DNA from: an uncultured Eubacterium sp.
GTDB lineage: Bacteria; Bacillota; Clostridia; Lachnospirales; Lachnospiraceae
Length of the DNA: 64,000 nucleotides
NCBI GenBank assembly: GCA_934338065.1
Contig: CAKRGX010000004.1
Span: 88,288 to 152,287, forward strand
Direction of reading: 5' to 3'
Shown here: positions 33,944 to 42,837 of the stretch, piece by piece
Position numbering within the stretch: position 1 is the first letter of the stretch
How the letters are laid out: every line of letters starts with the position of its first letter
Made by a program: the position numbers and the translations under genes
Notes under the pieces: generated by a model
Database searches by the model: none
Told to the model about the DNA's origin: nothing
Seen by the model: the letters and a program-made list of their open reading frames with translations, nothing else

Positions 33944-35347
33944 TCACTCCTTTATCAATCGTTTGACCACCTCATCCATTTTCATGCCGCGTGACCCCTT
34001 GATCAGCACCCAGTCACCGGCAGACGCACAACCTCTTACACTTTCCGCAGCTTTCTCATTATTCTCACAAATAGTAACCCGGATATCTGTGTGCGCGGCA
34101 ACATACCGGGCTATCGCCTGAGCCTCACATCCGACAACGATCAGATCAGATAAACGCCGTCCTTTTTCACATTCCGATGTTATAAAATGTCCGATTTCTT
34201 CATGTAGTTCCCGCGAACGTTCTCCCAATTCAAGGACATCTGCCAGAACAGCAATTCTTTTTCCGTCTCCCGGATAATCAAACAATGCCTTCAGATTACT
34301 CCTGATTGAATCCGGACTGGCATTATAGGTATCATCAATGATATGTATGCCATCCACTTCATGAATGATCCCACGCATATCAATTGGATGATAATCCCTC
34401 AAGGCTCCGGCTGCCAGCTCTAATGGCACATTAAAACAAAGTCCCAATGCCATTGCCACAACGGCATTGCAAACATTATGCCTGCCCATAACCGATAACT
34501 GCACCGGATATTCACCCTCTGGATAGTGAAACGTAAATTTCTGCCCATCTTCTTCCGCAGTCATATGATCTGCATAATATTGACAGTCATTTTCAGAACC
34601 ATAATACAATGTCTCACACGCTCCCTGACAGCATTTATAAGGAATATTTTCCTTTGATAATTCTGTCAGATCACCATCACCACAAACAAACAAAAAGCCA
34701 TCCGTATCAAAGTTTGTAATAATCTTTCCCTTTTCGGCGCATATATTCTCACGGGTTCCCAAATTTCCTATATGAGACACCCCTACATTTGTCATGACAG
34801 CACAAGTGGGTCTCGCAATCCTCACCAGACGGTCCATCTCTCCCGGCATACTGATACCCATTTCAAAAACTGCCATCTCCGTATCTTCTTCCAACTGAAA
34901 CATCATAAGAGAAACACCAATCTGACTATTAAGATTTTTATATGTCTTTAATGTTCTATATTTCGTTTCTAATACAGTCGCAATCATTTCCTTTGTCGTT
35001 GTCTTACCAACGCTGCCTGTTATTCCGATAACCGGCAGCGTAAAAAGAGAACGATACCAGGCAGCAAAATCCTGAAGAGCACGCAGCGTATCTCCAACAT
35101 AGATGCATGCCCCCCTACCGGGAGTGAGATCATGACGGGATGAAAAAATACAGGCTGCTCCTTGTTCCAGCACATCTGGTATAAAACGATGTGCATCTAC
35201 CCGTTCTCCCACCAATGGTACAAACAACGTACCTTTTCCAGCTTGTCGTGAGTCTGTCACAACGTCTGTCACACACTGTGCGCCATCTCCCCATGCTAAT
35301 GTACCTGACACTGCTTTAACAATATCTTTTATTTGTATTGCTTTCAT
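33944..35347 (-). CDS. murF: UDP-MurNAc-tripeptide--D-Ala-D-Ala ligase
   Basis: 467 residues. Mur-ligase domains in order: N-terminal UDP-binding domain, central ATPase with GITGSVGKTTTKEM and FEMGISMPGEMDRL, and C-terminal DDTYNASPDSIRSNL. It adds D-Ala-D-Ala to the wall precursor in the cytoplasm. ATG 35347 with GAGGA 6 nt upstream; the in-frame TTG two codons earlier is less suitable. It stands apart from the dcw cluster and follows dapB, putting a wall ligase behind the lysine riboswitch. Confidence 0.95.
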   Translation of the reverse strand: MKAIQIKDIVKAVSGTLAWGDGAQCVTDVVTDSRQAGKGTLFVPLVGERVDAHRFIPDVLEQGAACIFSSRHDLTPGRGACIYVGDTLRALQDFAAWYRSLFTLPVIGITGSVGKTTTKEMIATVLETKYRTLKTYKNLNSQIGVSLMMFQLEEDTEMAVFEMGISMPGEMDRLVRIARPTCAVMTNVGVSHIGNLGTRENICAEKGKIITNFDTDGFLFVCGDGDLTELSKENIPYKCCQGACETLYYGSENDCQYYADHMTAEEDGQKFTFHYPEGEYPVQLSVMGRHNVCNAVVAMALGLCFNVPLELAAGALRDYHPIDMRGIIHEVDGIHIIDDTYNASPDSIRSNLKALFDYPGDGKRIAVLADVLELGERSRELHEEIGHFITSECEKGRRLSDLIVVGCEAQAIARYVAAHTDIRVTICENNEKAAESVRGCASAGDWVLIKGSRGMKMDEVVKRLIKE

Positions 35348-35380
35348 AGCCAATCCTCATTCCGAACTCACTGTGCAGCG

Positions 35381-36142
35381 TTAATTTGCTGCAATTACAT
35401 CTGCCATATCATAACGTCCGGTTTCTTTTCCTTTTAAAAATTTTGCTGCTGCAACAGCACCTTTTCCAAATACCGCCTTACTATATGCTGTATGGGAAAA
35501 AGTAATTACTTCGTCTGTTCCGGCGAAAATAACATCATGCTCTCCCACAATCGTTCCCCCACGTACAGCCGAGATACCTAATTCTTTCTTATCTCTTTTC
35601 TGTCTTCTCTGGGAACGGTCATATACATACTCATATTGATTTCCCATTGCTTCATTTATAGAATCAGCCAAAGCAAGAGCTGTCCCCGATGGTGCGTCTA
35701 CTTTCTGATTATGATGTTTTTCGACAATCTCAACATCAAACCCCTCTGCTGCAAAAACTTTAGCAGCATCCTGCAAAAGCTTCAGCAATGTATTGATACC
35801 CAGCGACATATTCGCTGATTTCAGGATTGCTGTCTGGGCAGCAGCCTCCTCAATCTCTTCTAACTGCTCATCCTTATACCCGGTAGTACACAGAACAGCT
35901 GGCACTTTATGTTCTTTGCTGTATGTCAGAATATCTGTAAGTATCTTCGGACTTGAAAAATCAATGATTGCATCCGCTTCTACTGTACAGTCTCCGAACG
36001 AGGTGAAAACAGGAAAATCCGTATTTCCCTGATCTTCTATATCAATTCCGGCAACAATCTGTGCCTCATCATCTTCTTTTACAATATTGTTAATCATTTT
36101 TCCCATTGCACCATTGCATCCACACATTATGATCCGTGTCAT
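35381..36142 (-). CDS. dapB: 4-hydroxy-tetrahydrodipicolinate reductase
   Basis: 253 residues from ATG 36142. Nucleotide-binding IIMCGCNGAMG at the N-terminus, IDFSSP, and the substrate motif EKHHNQKVDAPSGTAL with the catalytic His and Lys. Second step of the DAP/lysine branch. GGAGG lies 5 nt before ATG; an in-frame start eight codons earlier has no site. Twenty-eight nt after dapA. Confidence 0.96.
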   Translation of the reverse strand: MTRIIMCGCNGAMGKMINNIVKEDDEAQIVAGIDIEDQGNTDFPVFTSFGDCTVEADAIIDFSSPKILTDILTYSKEHKVPAVLCTTGYKDEQLEEIEEAAAQTAILKSANMSLGINTLLKLLQDAAKVFAAEGFDVEIVEKHHNQKVDAPSGTALALADSINEAMGNQYEYVYDRSQRRQKRDKKELGISAVRGGTIVGEHDVIFAGTDEVITFSHTAYSKAVFGKGAVAAAKFLKGKETGRYDMADVIAAN

Positions 36143-36170
36143 TTTTTCCTCCATTCCAACGCTCATGCGC

Positions 36171-37061
36171 CTACTTTATCTCGATTCCTGCTTTTCTCAT
36201 TTCATCAGCCAGATGATCCGCTGTCTTATCTTCCATCTCTGTCAATGGGAGACGCAGACTTCCTACATTCATCCCCATCAAGTTCATTGCTTTCTTAACC
36301 GGGATTGGATTCACCTCTGAGAAAAGTGCACTGATAAGCGGAATATAGTTCAACTGCAATTCACAGCTTTTCTTAGCATCTCCTTCCAGGAAAGAAGCCA
36401 CAATATCATGTGTTTCCTTTGGCAGGATATTCGATAATACAGAGATCACACCCTTGCCGCCAAGAGACATAACCGCTGTGATCTGATCATCATTCCCTGA
36501 ATAAAGATCCACACTGCCTTTTGCCAGACTCATAACTTCTGCCACCTCTGAAATATCTCCGGTAGCATCTTTTACACCAACAATATTAGGCACCTCGGCG
36601 CACAGATCCACGATTGTCTGTGGAGCAATACGTGTGCCGGTACGACTCGGTACATTATATAAGATAATTGGGACAGATACGGCGGCGGCGATTGCTTTAT
36701 AATGAGCCTTCAGACCATTCTGCGTTGCCTTATTATAATAAGGTGTTACAACAAGCAGACCATCAACACCACATTTTTCTGCTTCTTTTGACAAATAAAT
36801 TGCAGACTCCGTGCAGTTTGACCCGGTTCCTGCAATAACAGGAATACGTCCATTAACAACTTCACATGCATATCGGATACACTCCAGATGCTCCTCATCA
36901 GTCAACGTAGATGCCTCTCCTGTTGTTCCACAGATAATAATAGCATCTGTGCCATTAGCGATCTGATACTCTAAAATCTCACTTAATTTAGAATAGTTTA
37001 CCGTTCCATCTGCATTCATCGGCGTAACTAAGGCTACACCTGCTCCTTCAAAAATTGCCAT
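36171..37061 (-). CDS. dapA: 4-hydroxy-tetrahydrodipicolinate synthase
   Basis: 296 residues, an aldolase-class barrel: GTTGEASTL, VIAGTGSN, VTPYYNKATQNGL, LYNVPSRTG with the catalytic Tyr, and IVGVKDATGD with the Schiff-base Lys. It condenses pyruvate with aspartate semialdehyde, the first committed step to diaminopimelate and lysine. It lies directly behind the lysine riboswitch terminator, so lysine should shut it off. Confidence 0.97.
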   Translation of the reverse strand: MAIFEGAGVALVTPMNADGTVNYSKLSEILEYQIANGTDAIIICGTTGEASTLTDEEHLECIRYACEVVNGRIPVIAGTGSNCTESAIYLSKEAEKCGVDGLLVVTPYYNKATQNGLKAHYKAIAAAVSVPIILYNVPSRTGTRIAPQTIVDLCAEVPNIVGVKDATGDISEVAEVMSLAKGSVDLYSGNDDQITAVMSLGGKGVISVLSNILPKETHDIVASFLEGDAKKSCELQLNYIPLISALFSEVNPIPVKKAMNLMGMNVGSLRLPLTEMEDKTADHLADEMRKAGIEIK

Positions 37062-37081
37062 TGTTCTTCATCCTTTCCATT

Positions 37082-37110
37082 AAAAAAGGAGCCAGCATGG
37101 CGCTAACTCC
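37082..37110 (-). terminator. Riboswitch-controlled terminator before dapA
   Basis: An 8-bp stem (GGAGTTAG with CTGGCTCC, two G-U pairs) and a 7-nt loop (37088-37110), followed by TTTTTT in the minus direction. It lies between the lysine aptamer and the dapA start, 21 nt before ATG: the expression platform. Confidence 0.9.
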
Positions 37111-37290
37111 TAACATTTTCAGCTCATGAGTAGCACTCCATCATTTCGATGACAGTCGCATGATTCTTCACCATACGCCCAGGAGAACAATTCACAGGTA
37201 TTCTTCTCCTTCGGCAGACGTTCCTTTCACAGCTTTTCTTCCATTCCTGTCATGTCCAAACTGCTACTAATAAAGTCCGCGCCTCTACTT
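37088..37290 (-). promoter_or_regulatory. Lysine riboswitch (L box)
   Basis: On the minus strand the leader shows the conserved core in order: AGAGGCGCGG near 37279-37286, ATTAGTAGCAG, GAAAGGAACGTCTGCCGAAGG, CTGGGCGTATGG and GGAGTGCTACT closing the P1 stem (AGTAG with CTACT, 37285-37289 and 37129-37133). This matches the L-box aptamer and sits before dapA. By analogy, lysine binding favours the terminator that follows. Confidence 0.95.
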
Positions 37291-37299
37291 TTCTATATA

Positions 37300-37328
37300 A
37301 GCATATCACTCTTTCTTTTACAGGTCAA
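37300..37328 (-). promoter_or_regulatory. Promoter of the dapA operon
   Basis: TTGACC (37323-37328) and TATGCT (37300-37305) with a 17-nt spacer. The -35 box lies over the last codons of the SSB-like gene, whose stop is at 37318. The predicted start is a few nt before the aptamer. Confidence 0.68.
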
Positions 37329-38019
37329 GCGTTTCTTCCTGATCTTCCTTTGTTTCTTCTGCGATTTCAGAAGCGGCTGTTACCTCACCGCTCTCCTCTA
37401 CCCGATCTAATTTACTAACAGAAATCTCATAGGCAACTCTTGTTTCATATTCATCATCACCTGTCTGTTTCTGATACTCTCTACTTTGAATTCTCCCCCA
37501 TAATTGAATGTGTTCTCCAACTTCAAAACCATCTGCATAGCGGGCATTGCGTCCCCAGCAGATACATGGTATATAATCTGATTTGCCATATGGACGATTA
37601 ACGGCAACGAGCAGATCCGCAATCTCTCTGCCTAATGGTGTCTTTCTATATACCGGAGGTTTGCACAAATAGCCATCCAGAAATATGTAATTTGGCTTCT
37701 CAACTTCCTGCTCTGTCTCATCCACACGAACATCACGGACAAATACAGATAAAACCAAACGATTATGATTGTCTTCATGTCTGTTATAGGAGCGAAACTG
37801 ACCGCTGGCTTCCATAAACATGCCACGATAATCTTTTGTAACATCAATAAGTCTTTCCGATACCATAAGCGGAATCGTGTCAAACACCTGACTTAGTCTC
37901 TTCACCGAAAGGTAAACCATATAAAAGCCTTCGCCATACACTTCATGACTAAAGGTAAAATCACTGACTACCTCACCATAAATATTTACTTGATTGTTTC
38001 CTAGAATCTTATCTGCCAT
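37318..38019 (-). CDS. Single-stranded DNA-binding-like protein with two OB folds
   Basis: 233 residues from ATG 38019. Two OB-like halves: residues about 8-105 (NNQVNIYGEVVSDFTFSHEV, YMVYLSVKRLS) and 113-210, where the second matches bacterial SSB well (FLDGYLCKPPVYRKTPLG, DLLVAVNRPYGKSDYIPC, GEHIQLWGRIQSREYQ). The tail is acidic (KEDQEETLDL) but lacks the usual DDDIPF tip. Ordinary SSB has one OB fold, so this is a duplicated or accessory form; the role is not known. GGGGG lies 11 nt before the chosen ATG; an in-frame ATG 19 codons upstream is possible. Confidence 0.78.
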   Translation of the reverse strand: MADKILGNNQVNIYGEVVSDFTFSHEVYGEGFYMVYLSVKRLSQVFDTIPLMVSERLIDVTKDYRGMFMEASGQFRSYNRHEDNHNRLVLSVFVRDVRVDETEQEVEKPNYIFLDGYLCKPPVYRKTPLGREIADLLVAVNRPYGKSDYIPCICWGRNARYADGFEVGEHIQLWGRIQSREYQKQTGDDEYETRVAYEISVSKLDRVEESGEVTAASEIAEETKEDQEETLDL

Positions 38020-38180
38020 ACTAATAATGACCCCCTTTGTTTTTTGTATGCTTTTGCCAAGCATTTTTCTATACATAAGTATATATATGAGAACATATTC
38101 AAAAATAGAACTACTTTATAAATTTTTTATTAGTTCTGAGTAAATAATGTTATAACCTCATCCTATTCTTTTGTGAAAAG

Positions 38181-38205
38181 CGGGCAGCCTATATCAGACT
38201 ACCCG
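38181..38205 (-). terminator. Terminator after ilvC
   Basis: A 9-bp stem (CGGGTAGTC with GGCTGCCCG, G-U pairs) with a 7-nt loop, followed by CTTTTC, 17 nt past the ilvC stop on the minus strand. Confidence 0.75.
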
Positions 38206-38221
38206 TAATCTTCATTCTCTT

Positions 38222-39256
<1,035 letters not shown>

Positions 39257-39313
39257 CTATATAGTTTATATTTAAAGCCTATCCGGGAAAATCCCGTGAA
39301 TGGTTTTCTCTTA

Positions 39314-39814
39314 TTATGCTGAATGCTCCTCATCATGAAATCCTCTGGCAAGACCGGATATTCCCGTCCGAACCAGTTCTTTTATCTCATAGCCTTCAAT
39401 CAATTTAATGAAAGCATCCAGTTTTTCCTGATTACCTGTCAGCTCAATCATCATAGAATTATCTGCTACATCTACAATCTTCGCACGGAAAATCTCAACA
39501 ATAGCATTAATCGATGGTCTTGCTTCACGGTCAGCCTCTACCTTAACCAAGATCAGCTCTCTGCATACAGAAGCTTTTCCTGTCAGTTGTTTGACTGACT
39601 TGACATCTTCCAGTTTGTTAACCTGTTTTTCAATCTGCTCCAAAACAATATCATCACCGGTAACTGAAACCGTCATGCGTGAAAATGCAGGATTCTCTGT
39701 TTCTCCAACCGTAAGGCTGTCAATATTGTAGCCTCGGCGGCTAAACAATCCCGTCACACGGCTCAGCACACCGGAGGTATTATTTACCAATATGGATAGA
39801 ACCACTTTACTCAT
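39314..39814 (-). CDS. ilvN: Acetolactate synthase small (regulatory) subunit
   Basis: 166 residues from ATG 39814. N-terminal ACT domain: LSILVNNTSGVLSRVTGLFSRRGYNIDSL, then the C-terminal ALS_ss domain (LILVKVEAD, VDVADNSMMIELTG). It gives valine feedback to the large subunit. The catalytic ilvB gene is not next to it and not in the window. GGGGGAA is 7 nt before the chosen ATG; a longer in-frame form from 39862 has no good site. Confidence 0.95.
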   Translation of the reverse strand: MSKVVLSILVNNTSGVLSRVTGLFSRRGYNIDSLTVGETENPAFSRMTVSVTGDDIVLEQIEKQVNKLEDVKSVKQLTGKASVCRELILVKVEADREARPSINAIVEIFRAKIVDVADNSMMIELTGNQEKLDAFIKLIEGYEIKELVRTGISGLARGFHDEEHSA

Positions 39815-39867
39815 GTGTTTCTTCCCCCTTTTGTCAAGATAAAAATCGTCCTTTGGACACACTCTTC

Positions 39868-39896
39868 ATTTTAGCAACATCATGTGTTATTGTCAA
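39868..39896 (-). promoter_or_regulatory. Promoter of ilvN-ilvC
   Basis: Perfect TTGACA (39891-39896) and TAAAAT (39868-39873) with a 17-nt spacer. The -35 box overlaps the stop codon of the LCP gene. The leader of about 50 nt is too short for a T-box. Confidence 0.75.
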
Positions 39897-40912
39897 CTCT
39901 TAAAGATGAACTTCTTTAATGCCGCTTTATTTGTCGCCAGATCCGGAACAAGACACTGTTGTCCACGAATAAACTGACTTGTATAGGAACCTTCTATCGG
40001 AAGACTAAACTGGTGAAGCTTGGTGGTTCCCATTCGAAAAACAGTCATCAAATAGGAATAAATATCATCCTGCGAAACATCTGTTTTCACATTTGGCATA
40101 ACCACTTCCGCCAGATTCAGAAGTTCCTGTGGTGACAACTGCTTCATTTTTTTCAGTAATGCCTGAATGGTCAGACGCTGTCTTTCTGTACGTCCGTAGT
40201 CATCTCCCTTACCACTTGCCGTATACACGCCCGGATAATGTCCATCCGGTTGTCTCTTACCATGTCGGATACGGCAGTATCCCAGCGCCTGATAACCATT
40301 AAAAATCTGCTTTCCTACTTTTACGTTACGGTATTTTCTCCGCTTAATATAGTTAGTCTGACGAAGATTTTTTGCCTCTGATTCAGTCAGATTAACTTCA
40401 ATGCCGCCGATCTCATCAATAACGTTGACAAATGCGTCAAAATTTACTTCTGCATACCCATCTAATTTAAGCGAAAAATTCTGCAATAGGGTCTTATATA
40501 ACAGCTTTATCCCGCCAAACGAATATGCGGCATTAAGTTTATTGCCGCCATACCCCGGAATATCTACATACATATCACGCATCAAAGAGGTTACTTTTAA
40601 TTTATTATGTTTGACATCCAGCGTTGCGATCATCATCGAATCTGACCGCCTCTCGACATTCTCGTCCTGCTCATCATTGTTTTTATCTGCACCGACAAGC
40701 AGAATATTTACAACTTCCGTATCACTATCAAGTTTATATTTGCTAAAATCAATATCTTTCATTGTGCCTGATTTGTCATAATTCATTAACCCAAGCATCG
40801 TATCACTTGTGTGCTTCACATAGGCAAGTACACTTCCCGCTGTCACAGAGAAAAGAAGTCCTATCACAAGAAATATTTTTGCCACAATCTTTTTCTTTTT
40901 CATCTTCGCCAT
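39893..40912 (-). CDS. LytR-CpsA-Psr (LCP) family wall polymer ligase
   Basis: 339 residues. Basic N-terminus and one membrane helix (about 8-32), then the LCP domain: NILLVGADKNNDE, RRSDSMMIATLDVKHNKLKV, SLMRDMYVDIPGYGGNKLNAAYSFGG, and YAEVNFDAFVNVIDEIGGIEVN, with YCRIRHGK near 215. These enzymes move glycopolymers from lipid carrier to peptidoglycan on the outer face. It follows two glycosyltransferase genes by 57 nt, which suggests it attaches the polymer they help build. Confidence 0.93.
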   Translation of the reverse strand: MAKMKKKKIVAKIFLVIGLLFSVTAGSVLAYVKHTSDTMLGLMNYDKSGTMKDIDFSKYKLDSDTEVVNILLVGADKNNDEQDENVERRSDSMMIATLDVKHNKLKVTSLMRDMYVDIPGYGGNKLNAAYSFGGIKLLYKTLLQNFSLKLDGYAEVNFDAFVNVIDEIGGIEVNLTESEAKNLRQTNYIKRRKYRNVKVGKQIFNGYQALGYCRIRHGKRQPDGHYPGVYTASGKGDDYGRTERQRLTIQALLKKMKQLSPQELLNLAEVVMPNVKTDVSQDDIYSYLMTVFRMGTTKLHQFSLPIEGSYTSQFIRGQQCLVPDLATNKAALKKFIFKS

Positions 40913-40969
40913 GCTATGTTTCTCTCCCTTTCCTTATCTATTGTGTTTCCACATGATAACCGGTTATCC

Positions 40970-41893
40970 CTACATCAATAAAAATAACCCAATGTTTCTG
41001 ACAGCACCACTCTTATAAAAACCATTGATGATCATACGTTTTCTTCTATCGAACCAGCCAGCCTTTTCCATTCCGGCAAACTGCTCTGCTATCCGTATCT
41101 GTTTATCACTCATCTGTGACCGGAAACACGCCAGAAACGCTGCTGCCTGTCGATACGTATCCCGTAAGACCGCCCGCTGTCTCTCGATTTCTGACAACCG
41201 TTCCTTCACATACGTACCATAATCATCACCACCGATCATATTGCTGCCATGCTGCCGGTACAACAACGTCGGTTCATCGAGGTATCCGATTTTTCCAAAA
41301 TGGCTGCATATAAGCGCCAGCCACCAGTCATGTACCCGTATTTCTTCAGGCAGTGTGATCAGATAGTGCTGTATGCTGCGATTCACCATACACGTACACC
41401 CAATACACTTATTTTCCATAAAAAGGTGCGCTGTGTCAACCTTTTTTGTGTTTAAATGCGATGCCGCATGAAATCGTCCCAAATTTTTTTTACTGGTGCT
41501 ATCATAATTCATAGCATCACTATATACAAGAACCGGGACATTTTCCTGTCCTTGTTCTGTCTGTTTCATCTTTTTTAATGTGTGTTCCACTTTATCTTTA
41601 TTCCATATATCGTCCTGATCACATAACATAATATAAGAAGCCGTGCTTCTTTTTATTCCTTCCAGAAAGTTCTTCACATATCCCTGATTGGATTCATTTT
41701 GATGAAATGACACCCTGTCATCTCTCTTGCAATACTCACGAACGATCTCTGCTGTATGATCCTTCGATCCATCGTCACATACCTCAATCGTAATTGATTC
41801 ATGGGTCTGATTTAATAATGAGTCCAATTGTTCACGCAAAAAAAGTTCCCCATTATATGTTGCCATGACAATGTGTACGGTATCCTGACTCAC
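40970..41893 (-). CDS. Glycosyltransferase family 2, rhamnosyltransferase-like
   Basis: 307 residues. GT-A fold with VMATYNGELFLREQLDSLLNQ, EVCDDGSKDHTAEI, and the DQDDIW motif (DXD equivalent), as in WbbL/RgpB-like enzymes. Sugar and acceptor are unknown. The start is GTG at 41893, overlapping the stop of the upstream glycosyltransferase (GTGA), with GGAGGG 7 nt before it. Likely part of wall or capsule polysaccharide synthesis with its neighbour and the LCP ligase. Confidence 0.88.
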   Translation of the reverse strand: MSQDTVHIVMATYNGELFLREQLDSLLNQTHESITIEVCDDGSKDHTAEIVREYCKRDDRVSFHQNESNQGYVKNFLEGIKRSTASYIMLCDQDDIWNKDKVEHTLKKMKQTEQGQENVPVLVYSDAMNYDSTSKKNLGRFHAASHLNTKKVDTAHLFMENKCIGCTCMVNRSIQHYLITLPEEIRVHDWWLALICSHFGKIGYLDEPTLLYRQHGSNMIGGDDYGTYVKERLSEIERQRAVLRDTYRQAAAFLACFRSQMSDKQIRIAEQFAGMEKAGWFDRRKRMIINGFYKSGAVRNIGLFLLM

Positions 41894-42831
41894 TTGCCAT
41901 CCCTCCAATATGATTTATTCATAGACATCTTGCGAACCATCCACAAGGGAAGCTTTTCATATTTTTTTCCAAAACAATATCCAAGAAATTTAAAACCACT
42001 CTGAAAGATCAGATCCGGAACCAGATACCATTTTCCATTCCGCAATAAATATTTCACTGTTTCTTTTACGAGTCTTATTCCTTCCGACTCGGATTTTATC
42101 CCATCAAAAATTTCTCTATACTGACGCTGGGATACCGCCAGATCAAAATTGCGCGTAAATTGTTGTCGATACGAATACCGGTGCGCATGAACAACCTGCG
42201 CCTCTGCCACATAGGCAATCTTATAACCGGCCTCAATCACATGTGCCGCCATGATCATATCTTCATTAAAAATCGTATGACGGACAAATCCACCCAGCTC
42301 CTCATATGCCGATCTGCGATACAAGGCACATACATTAGAACAAAAATAGGTCTTAATTCCCAGTTCCGGCAAATCTGACCGATCCTTTGTCCTGCTGGCA
42401 TCCGGATAGTTAAACTGTCGTGTATAATGTTCAATATAACCAACGGTTTCATCCGGCAGTTGTCTGCCATAGGCTGTGACAACAGAATTATCCTTCATAG
42501 CATCCAATAACGATTCAATCAGATGATCATCCACCGGGACAGCATCCTGCGTCATAAACAGCATAAACGGTGCATTCGACAAAGACGCCCCCCGATTCCT
42601 TGTTCCACCATGATCAAAGTCTTTTTTTTCAATCGGTATAACTTCTGCCACTGGCAGGGTCATTAAACGTTCTTTGATTTCGTCGTCTTCCTGTGTTCCC
42701 ATCAGTGTCTGCATAAAAAAGACATGTGCCGGCTGAATCGTCTGCTCTTTTATCTTGTCAATAAGCATTTCCAGCTTTTCATCCGGACGGTATACCGGAA
42801 TGATTATATCAACTTCTTCCTTTTCCTTCAT
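41890..42831 (-). CDS. Glycosyltransferase family 2, RfbN-like
   Basis: 313 residues. N-terminal VDIIIPVYRPDEKLEMLI, the KKDFDHGGTRNRGA segment typical of rhamnosyltransferase-like enzymes, FMTQDAVPVD as metal-binding motif, and NEDMIMAAHVIEAGYKI near 215. Sugar and acceptor unknown. It follows metH by 6 nt and precedes the second glycosyltransferase with a 4-nt overlap. GGAGGGG precedes ATG. Confidence 0.88.
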   Translation of the reverse strand: MKEKEEVDIIIPVYRPDEKLEMLIDKIKEQTIQPAHVFFMQTLMGTQEDDEIKERLMTLPVAEVIPIEKKDFDHGGTRNRGASLSNAPFMLFMTQDAVPVDDHLIESLLDAMKDNSVVTAYGRQLPDETVGYIEHYTRQFNYPDASRTKDRSDLPELGIKTYFCSNVCALYRRSAYEELGGFVRHTIFNEDMIMAAHVIEAGYKIAYVAEAQVVHAHRYSYRQQFTRNFDLAVSQRQYREIFDGIKSESEGIRLVKETVKYLLRNGKWYLVPDLIFQSGFKFLGYCFGKKYEKLPLWMVRKMSMNKSYWRDGK

Positions 42832-42837
42832 CTGATC

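Noticed and set aside
39815-39892. T-box or leader attenuator before ilvN
   Set aside because: The leader from the good TTGACA promoter is only about 50 nt and has no T-box motif or terminator.
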